64,000 nt of DNA from NCBI GenBank assembly GCA_032871835.1, contig CM065301.1:8998413-9062412 (forward strand). The letters run 5' to 3'. Shown piece by piece: positions 10,755 through 22,748 of this stretch; position 1 is the stretch's first letter; every line of letters starts with the position of its first letter. The position numbers and the translations under genes were made by a program. The notes under the pieces were generated by a model, which worked only from the letters and a program-made list of their open reading frames with translations, did no database searches and was not told the DNA's origin. This DNA is from Dipteronia dyeriana. Its lineage: Eukaryota > Streptophyta > Magnoliopsida > Sapindales > Sapindaceae.

Positions 10755-11940
10755 ATGGAACGGGGTATCCAATTGACCAACCTTATGGACCCCTCTTTAC
10801 CTAGGTTAATTCAAGACAGAAGGTGGGAGACATTTGTGCAGCACCTGGTTGCAGCAAATATTACCTTGGTGAGAGATTTTTATGAAGCATGGTCTAGAAA
10901 GTTTTCTGTGCCAGTAGTATGGTCATGGTGCGAGAGGTTGCAGTGCAAATCAATGAAGACACCATTAACACTCATTTTGGCATAACTTCTGTCCCCCAGG
11001 ACAACCTACCTCTGGGATACCGTAGCTTTGATGGGTCTCTAGCAGAGCTGACAGAGCTTTTGAGAGGAAATGGAGATACTCGATGGGACATAAGCATCTC
11101 TTGAAGCATACAGAGTTATCGAATGATCTTGCCATCTTGAGCATGTTTATCTCGGTATCTCTAAAGCCCCGTGCTCCACATCAGTTTGATCCCAGTGAAG
11201 AAGGCCGAGTTGCTAGCTTGTCTTATCACCCCAGCCCCAGTTGACATTGAGAGGATCATTAAAGCATAGATTTATGATGCAGGGGATATTGACATTAAAG
11301 GGAAAAAGAAAAAAATTGCAAGTAGGCTTATTCCTTTCCCGTGCTTCATTACAAAAATATGCAAGGATGTAGGGGTTCCAGAGTATAGTGATGATGAGAT
11401 CACACTGGGGGTAGGGGATCTATAAACCTCCGTTCTTGGACAAACTCAGTAAGCAAGACCATGGCTAGCAGGCGGATGAGACCAGAAGGAATTTCCCTTT
11501 CTGAAGGAGGCTCCAGACCTGAGGGGTCAAATGAAAAAGACTATGACTATCGCCTTTCTAGTGATGATGAGGATGCAGAGGGTTCTGAGCAAAATAGCCA
11601 AATTATGGATAAGCTGTAGTGGTTGGTGAAGGCGGTCGGGGAGAGTCAGACTGTCCAGACTCGCATTAAAGGCAAGATTGATACCCTCTCCCAGCAGTTT
11701 AATGATTTCGAGTAGACTAGGAGGCTGAGATAGAGTATATCAGAACAGATAATGCCGACATAAGGCAGCAGTTGGACCTCCAGACTTATCAGAGGAGAGA
11801 GCGGCGTCGACGACCACAACCACCTCCACCTTCCTATGATCAGGGGTTTTCAGCCGGTGATTATATGCCCGACTACATGTCAGTTGAAGACCTCGAGAGG
11901 GGACGGAAGGGCAAGGATCCCATGTTTAAGGATTGACCGG
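10755..11940 (+). pseudogene. ORF in the env position of the Athila element
   Basis: After the integrase and a ~1.3 kb non-coding gap there is a broken ORF: DRRWETFVQHLVAANITLVRDFYEAW, a frameshift near 10920, REVAVQINEDTINTHFGITS, and further on an acidic/serine-rich part (about 11460-11620) and a QQ/R-rich tail. This resembles the protein that Athila elements carry downstream of integrase, often annotated as a 'putative plant transposon protein' and historically called env-like. I see no clear signal peptide or membrane segment. Function unknown. Confidence 0.65.
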
Positions 11941-12997
11941 AAGACTGTTTCATGCCACAATTTGCTCAAATCGTATTGCTTTTATTTTTGTTTTAGCACT
12001 TATGTTTTTCTCTTTTTAGGATGTTTATTTGATGGATTTTCTTTATTATTGCATTTCAGTTGGAATTTCTCTCACTTATTATACTTTATCTCATTCATAT
12101 TTATTTTATGTCTCTCATTTATCTTTTGTTTAAGTTATATTTGTGGAGTTGTATTGTGCTTAGCTTTTAGGTATTCGAGATGGTTGCTTTTTATGTGGTG
12201 TTTCATTTGGCCTCTTTCCCGCTTCTAAACTTACATTGTTCATTCATTTCGTTTGTGCAAACATTGGGTCAAATTTTCACCAATTTTGAGGCAGAATTTT
12301 GAGCAACTAGGGTTGCTTGTTGAGATGCTTTTGGTCTGGGTCGTTGTAATAAATTTTTGGTATGTCATGTATCACTTTAGGGCCGTGTTGGTCAAAGTTG
12401 CACCACATTGCTTACACACATCTTACTGGACTCATTGTGCATTAGTGAATGAGGTAGCGCACCTGAGATGTCTAGATCATTAATGGAGACTAAACATGTG
12501 AGCTTCATTGCCTAAATATTACGTCCATAAGAGTGAATTCCAATTCTACTCTCTAAACACTCATCATGTAGATATTAGGAATGAGAAAAAGTACCTCTTC
12601 TCATTGCATTGAACATTAAAGAACAAATTTTTAAAAGCTGACCTCATATAATTTTACCTTGTTTTCTTGCTTTACTTGTACCTATAGAGATGACGTAGGC
12701 AATGTGTGTTAGCCATTTAAAATTACCCAAACACGTTCCTAAACCTTGTGTGTGCCTAAATGTCCAAAGAATGTGAACCTACACACTAAACCCAATCACC
12801 ATATCCACCCCATGTTACATCTACACCATACTAGACTTAGACTATTGACCTTCCCATAACAATGATCATGTCGTGAGGAAAGGAAGATGGAAGCCCTAAA
12901 GAGTAATGTACCAAAATGTATGCAATTAGCGTGTACTTAGGCTCATTGTGTAAATTGCACCACTTTAGTAAAAACAAAAACAAAAACAAAAGAAAAA

Positions 12998-13000
<3 letters not shown>

Positions 13001-13039
<39 letters not shown>
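13001..13039. repeat. (TA)n microsatellite
   Basis: 39 bases of perfect TA dinucleotide within the 3' region of the Athila element. Confidence 0.95.
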
Positions 13040-13042
<3 letters not shown>

Positions 13043-13770
13043 TAGAGCCTTAAAAATCCTTTGTAAAAGGGTTGCTTAAATGTAAAGCAACCACTAAAAT
13101 GTATGAGCTCTGAAAGTCAACAAATTGTCTATGCGCTAAAAATGGGGAATGTACAAAGGATATTAAGGAAAAGACTCTAATGTGATCATTGTCTCACCAA
13201 TAAAACCATACCCACCCGACATCTCCATCACCATCCATCATCAACCTCACTTGCACCTAAAAAGAAGTCCTAATTGATCTTTAGGAAGGGTCTAGCTTGA
13301 AAACAAGGGAGTTCTTAATGTTGGATTCCATTCATGAGGTTTATTTGCATGAAACTATGAGCGTCCCTACAAATTTTCCATATGCGTGTAAATTTGGAAT
13401 TTTTTTGGTACATAAACTCCAACTCGCATATGTTTGATGAGCGAGTCTAGGTTCAATGTGAAAAGAAAAAAATAATGAGAGGAAACTTGAAAGGCTTAGA
13501 GTCAAGGCAAAATATAATCTAATGACTCTTATGTTCGATGCTTTTGAAGCTAACTCCACAAAGAAGTCCAGAATTGTAATCTCTAGTGTTGTAGCACCTT
13601 GGTTTACATGTCTTGGCATCCCTCTTTAATACAATATGGGTCAGCCAATGTCGTATCTCATCTTTAGTTGGCTCGGTGGAAATTGAAATTGAAAATGGTA
13701 TTTTCTTAGTTTAGTTCGGATTAGGTTAATTTAACATTTTTTGTTTACTTCCGTTTTGCTCAGGGACGAG

Positions 13771-13792
13771 CAAAAGATAGGTTTGGGGGTAT
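13771..13792 (+). promoter_or_regulatory. Polypurine tract of the Athila element
   Basis: The purine-rich stretch CAAAAGATAGGTTTGGGGGT ends just before the 3' LTR start at 13794. This is the expected plus-strand priming site. Confidence 0.7.
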
Positions 13793-13793
13793 T

Positions 13794-15294
13794 TGAATAC
13801 TCTCATTTCTACACTCGGTGTAGCCTCCATATCCTATCAATTGCACTCGTTCCTAAGTAAAAATCGAGTATTTAATGGTGTATTAAGCTTGTGCAGGTTC
13901 CTTTAGCAATCCCAGTGTAATAGTGCGAAATTGAGAAAAGTTGGGGCCAAAACGGAAGAACCGAAGTCATAGGCCAAGGCTGGCGCTGGTGAGGAGCCAC
14001 TCGACCAGCGCCACCCTCACCAGCGTACAAGAACAGTGGTGTTACGCTGGTGAGGCGCCACTCGACCAGCGCAGCAGTACAACTCATTAGAACTTCTAGG
14101 GTTTCGTGCCTCATTCCTAAACATATAAATACCCCTTCTTGAGCTATTCTGGACACCTCTTGCACGACCCTAAGCTCCAAATCCTCCCTTTACAATCCAA
14201 AACGCCAAAAACACTACATTTCACCCAAATCCCTTACCTTCCACTCAAATCCTTCACCAAATCACTTCATCAAACCTCTAATCCATCATCCAAACTTCAA
14301 ATCCACTCTACCAAACACTAAATACCCAACCTTCCCACCATTTTCCATTACAAAAACACAACCTTGGAGCAAAAGGGGAGCATCAAGAGAAGGAGCAAGT
14401 CAAGCATATTCCACCAACCAAGAGAGAGGATATCTACACTTAGTTTATTCTTAATCTTTCTCTCTTTCATTTAGCACTTATATTTGCTTATGGCTTGTAT
14501 GAAAATCACATCTTTTGTAGCCATTCCTTACATTATGAACTAAACTCATCTTGGTTAAGGCCAAGATGAAACCATTACTATGATTTACTAATAAAGACCA
14601 CAGCTTTATTCATATTGCTTGTTTTTATTTATATGTATTTCATGCTTTAATTTACATTGAGTGTCTAGCTAGCATTTGATGTGTATTTGGTTGGTGTGTG
14701 ATGTACCGAGAGGAGAAGCACACAACGTGCTCGATGAAATGCATGATAGATGTCTAGTAAGGTAGAAATTCTCAAGGCTAGTCTCTATGACTCACTTAGT
14801 GAACCACTAAGCTTAATGAACTTGTGTGTATTTCGGATGACCATCGAGAGATAGGTTATTGGTGCATATAAGTGTTGTCTCTATTACTCGAGAGAGAGTA
14901 GAGACTAATAGAGGGTGTCACGGGTCTACATTCACATTTGTATAATTTATTCATAATTGTGTGTCTATAAATCGGTGATGATTGGTTATGTGGATTCAAG
15001 GTCTTAGCCTAAGTTCCTAACAACAATACAAACACTTGCTTGTGTGTGACTTTGACTTGTTTGCTTGTTGGTTAAGTTTCATTAGTTGCATTCTAGGAGT
15101 AGTTTATAGTTAATTAGTGTTAGTAGTATAATTAAATCATCAAATATTTGCTTGTCTAAATAGTAGTGTAATCAATCAATTGTGGCAATCAATTGTGGTA
15201 ATCAATTCATCAATCCTCGTGGAACGAATTTTATTTATCATTGTACTACTCCCACGGCTTCGTACTATTGCGGGTGCTCATTTAAGAGTGATCA
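13794..15294 (+). repeat. 3' LTR of the Athila-type element
   Basis: 1501 bp, TGAATACTCTC...GAGTGATCA. It is collinear with the 5' LTR, with scattered substitutions and small indels. The TATA box is at 14124-14131. Confidence 0.92.
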
Positions 15295-15299
15295 CGGAC

Positions 15300-15338
15300 G
15301 CGAGGAATCGGAACCTCGGGAAGAAATGTGCATCTCTT
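15300..15338. mobile_element. hAT-type element, right part
   Basis: Ends ...AAATGTGCATCTCTT, the inverse of the terminal repeat at 1850. Together with 1850-2358 it forms the host element of the Athila insertion. The right target duplication GTTGGATC is at 15339-15346. Confidence 0.6.
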
Positions 15339-15502
15339 GTTGGATCCTATGGTGGACTTGATTGCATGGGTTTGATCATGCTTTAGTATTATTTATTACA
15401 ACTTTTTAATAAATTTCGAATATAACATTTTGCAATGGGTGGGGTCGAGTTACCCATTAATTTAACATATGGTTTCGAGTTTTATATTTAAACTCATGAA
15501 GC

Positions 15503-16382
15503 AAGACATGATCGCAGTTCGGTTCAAGCCGTAGAACTGAATCGAACCGTAACCGTGAAAAAAACTGGAACCGAACAGGAATCATGAGCTTTAAGGTTCC
15601 AATATCGGTTCCGGTTCCGGTTCCGATACCTTAAAAAAACATACTGGAACCGCCAATTCCAACCACTGTTTTTTTTTTCACTCTTTCTCTTTGATCTCTC
15701 TCCCTCTCTCTATTTCTTTCATTCATTCCAAACGACCAAGTCACACTCGATCACCAGACTTCCATCGATCTCTCCCTCATCGGCGATCTCTTCTTCATCT
15801 CGTCGCCGTCGACTCGCCAGTGATCTCTTCTTCGATCTCTCTCCTTGATCTCCTCATAAAAACCCTATCTTTCTTCGATCTCTTTCTCTCTCTCTTCGAT
15901 CTCTTCCTCTCTCTCTTCGATCTCTTCTTCTTCTTTTTCAATCTCCAGTGGTGTGGGTAACTGGGTGATTTGGATTTTGGGGATGATTTGTGATTTAGTT
16001 GATTTGGGACGGGGTTGATTAGTGTGATGAAGGGGATATGGGATTTGTGATATGGTTTAGGATTTGTGATATGTGTGATGAAGGCTTGAAGGGGATAATG
16101 ATGAAGCCATGAACTACTTGGGTGTGAGAGAGAGAGTATGGTTCAGAAGATGAAGTAGATTTGGGTAATTGGGTGGGGTTTGTGAGAACTGAGAAGTGAG
16201 GTGATTCACGTAATCACGTGACAATTGTTTTAAAAAAAAAACCGAACTGGAAATTGAAAAACCGGACTGAAACCGAAACCGAAACCGAAACCGAAACCAC
16301 CTCCAGACGGTTTATGTTCCTGTTTCGGTTCCAGCTCCGTTTAAAATTGGAACCGAACCGAACCGAACTGTAGTCATGTCTA
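15503..16382. mobile_element. hAT-type non-autonomous element, 880 bp
   Basis: Perfect 8 bp target duplications CATGAAGC flank it at 15495-15502 and 16383-16390. The terminal inverted repeats read AAGACATGATCGCAGTTCGG on the left and, on the opposite strand at the right, TAGACATGACTACAGTTCGG. Subterminal regions are full of CGGTTC/GAACCG repeats (15515-15625 and 16240-16370). The interior is a CT-rich stretch with repeated CTTCGATCTCT and no transposase. It is a deletion derivative or MITE of an hAT element. It lies 571 bases upstream of the first CHX gene's ATG. Confidence 0.88.
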
Positions 16383-16390
16383 CATGAAGC

Positions 16391-16961
16391 TAACGGGTCG
16401 TGTTCGGATGACACAATTTTAACATAATCCAAATACGAAATGATACGAATTCATAATAATACGATTCATTGTCAGCTTTGGACTCGTAACGACATACTGT
16501 AAAAAAAAAAAAAAAAAAAAACATGGCAAGTCAAAATGGAAAGATCCAGCAAGGCCCAGTTGTTTAACTAGCACCGTATATATATTGACCAGAAGTCCCA
16601 GTTTAACTAACACCATATATAGAACATAATTTAATTAGTTAAAAAATCGTAACTAATATTGACTATCACACAACGAAAAGATGATGAAAATTAAAAAGAG
16701 AAGAAAAAATCCCAACAAATTTTCCATAAAATCCATAAATAAAACATAGTAATTAACAGGCTAGCAGCAAGAAATTAAACAAAAACAACCAAGATTGAGT
16801 AAGTACGGACAACCATACAATTGTTGGCAAATTTTCATGTTTGAAACAACCACATTATAAAACTGTCTAGTGCACCTAGGCTATCATCATATATCTTCTT
16901 GCATTAATTCTCTGCAATTTCTTAATTTGTTCTCCGATCAGCTTCTTCTTGATTTCCAAAA
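16391..16961 (+). other. Upstream region of the first CHX gene
   Basis: AT-rich sequence with a run of about 21 A near 16500. The direct 5' leader is pyrimidine-rich (about 16885-16950). No other gene is visible. It should contain the promoter, but I could not fix a TATA box with confidence. Confidence 0.5.
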
Positions 16962-19837
16962 ATGGCCGAGAAATTGAATCGAACGGATGCAGAAACTATA
17001 CAATTCGGACGTTACAATATATCGAATGCGTCCGGATATGAAATCAATGCATGTTTTATGCAGAATATAACCGGTGGAGATTCAGTCTGGCAAATTCAGA
17101 ATCCTCTGGCGAACTATCTGCCTGGCCTTGCCATGCAAGTCGGTCTCATGATATTCATCTCTCGCATTTTCATGTTCATCCTCAAACCTCTTCGCCAGCA
17201 TCGTTTTATCGCTGAAGTTTTTGTAAGTACTCCAAGCTCCGTACATGTTTTTTTTTTTTTTTTACCTATTGTCTGGCTGAATAAGCGACCTTTATTTAAA
17301 AAATTCATCATTTATGTACGCGTATAGGCTGGTATTCTCATCGGCCCAACGTGCCTCTCAAAATTAAGTTGGGTAGGTCAAATTTTCACTTTCGAAAGCA
17401 ACATGTTACTAGAGACATTTGCCAGTTTCGGGCTCACTTACTACATGTTCTTGGTCGGATTAGAGATGGACTTAACGGTGGTGAGAAACATGAGCAAGAA
17501 CACACGTGTCATGGTCATCGGATCAATTTTGATTCCAATGGGGTTTGGTGCAGCCTTATATTTCATTCCAATGCGTGTAAATAAAGATCGAACATCGCTT
17601 CCTTTAGGTTCAATATTTTGGGCCATAAGCATATCAATCACCAGCTTTCCAGACTTGGCCAGAATTCTCTCAGACGTCAAGCTCCTCCACACCGATATCG
17701 GTCGAATGGCATTAACTACATCAATCTTCAGTGATATTATAGCTTGGGTACTTCTTGTTGCTGCAATTACCATTTTCGATCAGCATAAATTCCTGGCAGC
17801 GGCTGTGCCAACAGTTGTCTTTATAATAGTCTGCTGGTTTTTGATACGTCCGGGGATCGGTTGGATGATTAAAGAAACTAAGAAGAAAGGAGGGAAATTC
17901 AGTGATATTCATATAAATTTCATTTTAACTGGAGTGGCAGCTTGTGGATTCATCACAGATGCTTGTGGTTCCCATTCGATGATTGGCGGTTTCATGCTTG
18001 GACTTATTATACCAAATGGAGAGCTTGCTATGATGATAATGGAAAGCATTGGTGAATTTGTGAGTGGAATCATGTTGCCTGTTTTCATTATGGTTAACGG
18101 AATCAGAACCAACTTATCTGAAATTCCATATTATGCACATTGGGAATCTGTGGTTCTCATCGCAGTTGGTGCTACTTCTGCAAAGATCTTGAGTGCTCTG
18201 CTTGTTTCCATGTACATTGGCATTACTGCTCAAGAAGGTTTGGCTCTTGGAGGTCTAATGAACACCAAAGGTGTTTTGGCACTCATTGTTCTCAACGAAG
18301 GCCGGAACTTGAAGGTTCGTTTAGTAGTAATTTCTTTAATTTCATATTAGTAACCGTCAGACTTAAAACTTAAACTAATAGAAAATGAACAACAATAATA
18401 TTAAAGTTCGATAATGAAAAAGGCCTAAAAGTAATATTTAAGCTCTGTAACGTTTCACAATATTTGTGTTTAAGATTTGACATCAATTAATGATTCTCAC
18501 AAAATTGGAATTATGTTTTGCAGCTTATAGACAACGTGACCATGACTGTGATGATGGTTGCAATCTTGTTCATGACGGCTATGGTTGGACCAATATTCTT
18601 CTTATCAAACAAAACTGCAAAGAAAGCCAAGCAATACAAGCAAAGGACGATCCTGAGAAGCAATCCAAACACACAACTTCGAATCTTGGTTTGCATTCAT
18701 TCGGTTCGCAACCTCTCTGGAATCGTAAGCATCCTTGAATTCTCCAATGCCACCAGGAAATCCCCAATGTGTGTCTTTGTCACCCACCTTGTCGAACTAC
18801 TCGGACGTGCCTCCGCTATGCTGATCGTGCACGAAAAAGGTGGAAAGACTAATGCCGGAAACAACCCACCTAGCCGCGAGAAGGCAGAGTCCGACCAAAT
18901 CATCGGTTCCTTCCAAAGCTTCGAGGCCAGAAACGATGCAGTCTCCATGTATCCACTCACGGTGGTGTCGCCTTACACTACAATGCACGAAGACATCGTC
19001 AGCATTGCGGAGGACAAGCGTGTGGCCATGATTTTGATCCCATTCCACAAACAAATGACTGCTGGTGGTGGTTTGCAAGGAGAGAACCACTCCATTAGAG
19101 AAGTGAACCAAAACTTGTTACTCAAGGCACCATGTTCGGTAGGCATACTCATCGATCGTGGACTCGGATCATTCATGACCTCAACTCCATCCTCTAATAT
19201 TAATAATGGAGGACTAGAGCTGCGATTCGCAATGCTATTCATCGGCGGGCCTGACGATCACGAAGCTTTAAGCTACGCATATCGAATGGCAAGGACACCG
19301 GGAATCAGCTTGACCGTGGTTCGATTTCTCCCAGGAAAAGATGCCCAATTAAATTTGATGCCTGAAGATGAAGACAATGAAGATGGGATCTTGGAAGCTA
19401 TCACAGACATCGAGAATGATAAAGAACACGACGATGAGTTTATCAACGAGTTCAGGTTCAAAGCAATGAACGACCAGTCGGTGTTATATCATGAGAAGAT
19501 AGTGAACAATGGTGCGGAATTAGTGGAATCTATTAGAACAAAGTACACTGACTTTGATCTTTATTTAGTGGGACGTGGCCTTGGAGTGAAAACGCCATTG
19601 ACAATGGGATTGTTGGAGTGGAGTGAGAATCCAGAGCTTGGTGCCATTGGAGAGACATTGGTGTCATCTGAATTCACAGCACATGCGTCGGTTCTGGTGG
19701 TGCAACAACCTCCTACTGATGGTTTTAGAAGTAACACACACAGAGGAAAATTCGGACAGAAGAAATGGACTTCACCAATTCTAAATCCTGACTTTGAAAA
19801 TTTTGAAAATCGTAAAAAGAAGAATTATGTTGATTGA
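16962..19837 (+). CDS. Cation/H+ antiporter, CHX type (CPA2 family), copy 1
   Basis: Three exons: 16962-17222, 17328-18314 and 18524-19837, with GT..AG introns of 105 and 209 bp, both phase 0. The predicted protein is about 853 residues, normal for plant CHX proteins. Residues ~45-430 form the multi-spanning Na+/H+ exchanger domain. Visible motifs are LETFASFGLTYYMFLVGLEMDL, TSIFSDIIAWVLL (the Ser-Asp pair at ~222-223 sits where CPA2 carriers have the cation-binding Asp) and HSMIGGFMLGLIIPNGELA. The hydrophilic C-terminal ~420 residues contain the two USP-like segments usual for CHX (LRILVCIHSVRNLSGIVSIL; LELRFAMLFIGGPDDHEALS). CHX proteins exchange K+ or other monovalent cations for protons at endomembranes or the plasma membrane. 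The exact orthologue is not assigned. All exons are open. Confidence 0.93.
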
Positions 19838-20644
19838 TTGATCAATATTGATTGATGCATATGGGTTTAATTTGCTGAGAGAGTGATGTGGATATGTAAA
19901 TGAACATTTTTTTATTTTTTTATTTTTTTATTTTTTTTATTTGTGCATGATGGGACTTTGAAATAACATGTCATAATGTTATATGCGATGTCAAAAATTC
20001 ACCAATTCTTTTTCTTAATTTTTTTCAATCATTAACATAATCATGAAACCAAGTACATAGATTTCTAAACCAAATTTGCTAACTCACACCAGCCTGTTGA
20101 CGCCTTAATTGTTCTCAATACATTGATTTAGGCTTCGTATGTAAGATTTTTACAGGTATGTATTTTAAAGTAAACATTTTACAAATAGAGCTTTTAATAG
20201 GAAGATGTTGATCGTTTGGTTGTTAATTAAAAAAAAGCTTTTTTAAATGGTAAGATTATCAAAATATTCAAAAACTATTTAAATGATAAGGTTATATTAG
20301 ACTTTTTTGTGTTATAAAAAAAACTCCAAAAGATTTATTTGGAAAAGCCTAAAATTTGACCTTCTCCAAATAGATGTAAAACAACTTTTTTAATCATCTA
20401 AAAGCTCTACTGGATGACAACCAAACGACACCATATTTTTTTTAAATAGCTTTTTTAATTAAAAATACTCTTTTAGCCGGTAGACAAGCTCTTCTAAACG
20501 GGTACTTAATAATTGTATGCAGGAATTTCTAATAAGAAAAATTTAAGGACATTCAGCTAGAATAAGAAAAAATATCAAAATAATTAATAAGACTACTAAA
20601 ATTAATCAATAAGCAGATATGCATGAATCGTGATTAAGTTTCTA
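19838..20644. other. Intergenic region after CHX copy 1
   Basis: Contains the 3' UTR of the CHX gene, an irregular (TTTTTTTA)n tract at about 19905-19940, and AT-rich sequence with no recognisable gene. Confidence 0.5.
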
Positions 20645-20647
20645 TAA

Positions 20648-21085
20648 GAGCATCTTCAATATAAGCGTACTCACGAAAAAAAAAGATACCACGTAGGATT
20701 AATAGATATTCTTTAAAAAAATCTTTCTCTAATGCAGCCGTGCACATTCAACCTCAAGCTGACGTGGCAAAAAAAAAAATTAGACATTGTCAACACAACC
20801 GTCACTTTCAGACGGTCTGTTGCACAATCCTTTTTAGGCTGACTCAGCAAACATTTATGATTGACATTAATTTTTTATCTATTTTTGGTAAGGAAATAAA
20901 AAAAATAGGAAATAAAATTGGACACGTCATTAAAACAAGATGTGTTTTAAACGGAAGTATTGGAGATAAAATTTTAAGTTGATCATCTATCAAGTTTATA
21001 TTTATATCACATGGGAATCAAGTCTCTTGACATTGTCATGTCAACAATAATTCATATGCAAATCACTTTTACATCGGAGATGCTC
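20648..21085. mobile_element. Tourist-like MITE (PIF/Harbinger type), 438 bp
   Basis: Terminal inverted repeats GAGCATCTTCAAT at the left and ATCGGAGATGCTC at the right, flanked by the 3 bp duplication TAA (20645-20647 and 21086-21088). A trinucleotide target duplication and this terminal sequence are typical for Tourist-like MITEs. No coding content. Confidence 0.8.
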
Positions 21086-21088
21086 TAA

Positions 21089-22237
21089 GGTTAATTAATA
21101 AATTCTTTATGTCGACATCAATTGATCATTTTATGAATCGATTGTGATTTTTTTTATATAGCATATAATTACTATATAACCTAAAAAATATGATAAATAA
21201 GTTGTCATATTACCTTATAAATTATGTTGATGATATAGTGAATGATATGACAATGACAAATCTCTTACCATATTATTGTGTCAGTTTTTAGAGATTAAAG
21301 TTTTAGATTAACTAACATCAGTGATAGTTAATTGATCATCATTCAATTTGTAGTTTAAATTTGTTGATTTTTTTTTTTTATCCAAAAGTTAGATAACCTT
21401 TCTTCGTTACATCATTTTCAAACGATGGAGAGATTTTATTTTACTATTAAGATGATACTCTCACCTTTTATAAACTTATAATAAAACAGAAAATAAAAAA
21501 GTAAGCCTTATAGAAAATAAATTAAGAATAAAATAAAAATGAAATAAATCTTGACCACTGACACAGAACGGGTTAGAGATCTCTCGAAATCTGTTGAGAT
21601 AAAATAATACATAAACGGTCTCGATATCTACTATTATAAACCGGAGATATCTACACCCCTAACACCCTCAAATACCAAGGAGAAAACTACTCATACATAC
21701 CAATATTTATATATATTTTTAAATTTAATTAAACGTTAAAATTGAAGTTCAAATCATAAAATGCAGCTGTACGATCAAACTTGTATATTTAATGGTCAGA
21801 GATTTGTTTTTCCCTATTAAATGAAACGAATGAGTTCAGGACAGCCGAATGGGTATGAATGACCCTGCCCCAAACGATTTCGGGTATGAGAAGAAAATAG
21901 AAAACCCGTTTTGAGCACAGGTCAGGTATAGGGAACTTTGTCGTAACTGGATTTCGGGTTTATGTCATGCTGATCCTATCCGATCTGATCCGTTATCATC
22001 TCTTGTATCTACAAGTTAGTGTGAATTTTCCAATTAATAACGAATATAAACTTGGATTAGAACATCTAGGTCCTGTAAGCTGTAACTGACAACTCAGAAA
22101 TTTTCGCTACAATAATTTGTATAATACATTATATACAAAATTTGTATTATACAAATTTTCGCTACAATAATTTGTATAATACATTATACATGGTGGTTGA
22201 GCTCAATATATACAAAATTTAGCTTTATATATATACA
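21089..22237. other. AT-rich intergenic region
   Basis: No gene. Between 22095 and 22190 a ~33 base phrase beginning TTTTCGCTACAATAATTTG occurs twice about 59 bases apart, with an imperfect TATAC/GTATA palindrome between the copies. Confidence 0.5.
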
Positions 22238-22395
22238 CGGAAATTTTTAAATCAATACGTACCGATATAAATTAATCAGTTCTTTGAATGTGGACCATTA
22301 GATTTACATACTTTGAATGTGGACCATTAGATTTACATACTTTGACTCAAAGTGTATATACTTGTCAAAACTTTTTTATAATCAAACGCACTAAC
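22238..22395. mobile_element. TA-flanked MITE, copy C, with internal 29-bp duplication
   Basis: Related to the two elements at 40320-40495 and 40520-40700. It shares CGTACCGATATAAATTAATCAG-like ends, GTGGACCATTAGATTTACATAC and TTTGACTCAAAGTGTATATAC. The unit CTTTGAATGTGGACCATTAG... is perfectly duplicated (22282-22310 and 22311-22339). Exact ends are uncertain. Confidence 0.6.
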
Positions 22396-22748
22396 CAGAA
22401 AACCAATATATATGTAACGGTAACCGGTATCGACAATATTATTATTGCTATAGAAGTAAAAAACCTAACAAAACAAACAAAAAAAATCTCAAAACCGTCT
22501 GTCTATAGAAGATAGTAATTAACAACATAACAGCAACCAGATGAGCAGCAAATGGCAGCCATACAAGCTTTAACAACCTCGATTGGTTTATCAACTTTTC
22601 GTTCTCCTATTATATTTCCATTTTTTTTATTCCTCTTCTTGCAATTAAATTCCTTTTTCTCCATCTCCCTTCATCAATTCACGAGCAATCGTGAAGTGTA
22701 TAAATATATATAATCAATCATCAGGTGAACTATAGAGAAGAAAAAAAA

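Larger units (their letters stand above)
11941..13792 (+). other. Long 3' non-coding region of the Athila element
   Basis: No supported coding content. It holds a (TA)n tract (13001-13039) and ends in a purine-rich stretch beside the 3' LTR. Long non-coding sequence between the env-position ORF and 3' LTR is usual for this lineage. Confidence 0.7.
2359..15294 (+). mobile_element. Athila-type Ty3/gypsy LTR retrotransposon, near full length, decayed
   Basis: The order is 5' LTR (2359-3854), PBS (3860-3877), gag, protease, reverse transcriptase, RNase H, integrase, an extra ORF in the env position, a long non-coding 3' region, a purine-rich tract and 3' LTR (13794-15294). Both LTRs begin TG and end CA. 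The flanks AGGAC (2354-2358) and CGGAC (15295-15299) match at 4 of 5 bases, a plausible 5 bp target duplication. Motifs [25 protein letters not shown] and the env-position ORF fit the Athila lineage. Nearly every domain carries stops or frameshifts, so the copy cannot encode its own proteins. In the stretches I compared by eye the LTRs differ by a few percent. Confidence 0.9.

Noticed and set aside
11836..12228. 130-residue Phe/Leu-rich frame in the Athila 3' region, considered as an env membrane domain
   Set aside because: It begins out of frame with the preceding ORF and its composition reflects the T-rich non-coding sequence; too weak to call a gene.
22725..22748. Upstream start for CHX copy 2 giving eight more residues
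   Set aside because: The codon is GTG; the ATG at 22749 gives the same 261-base first exon as the paralogue.
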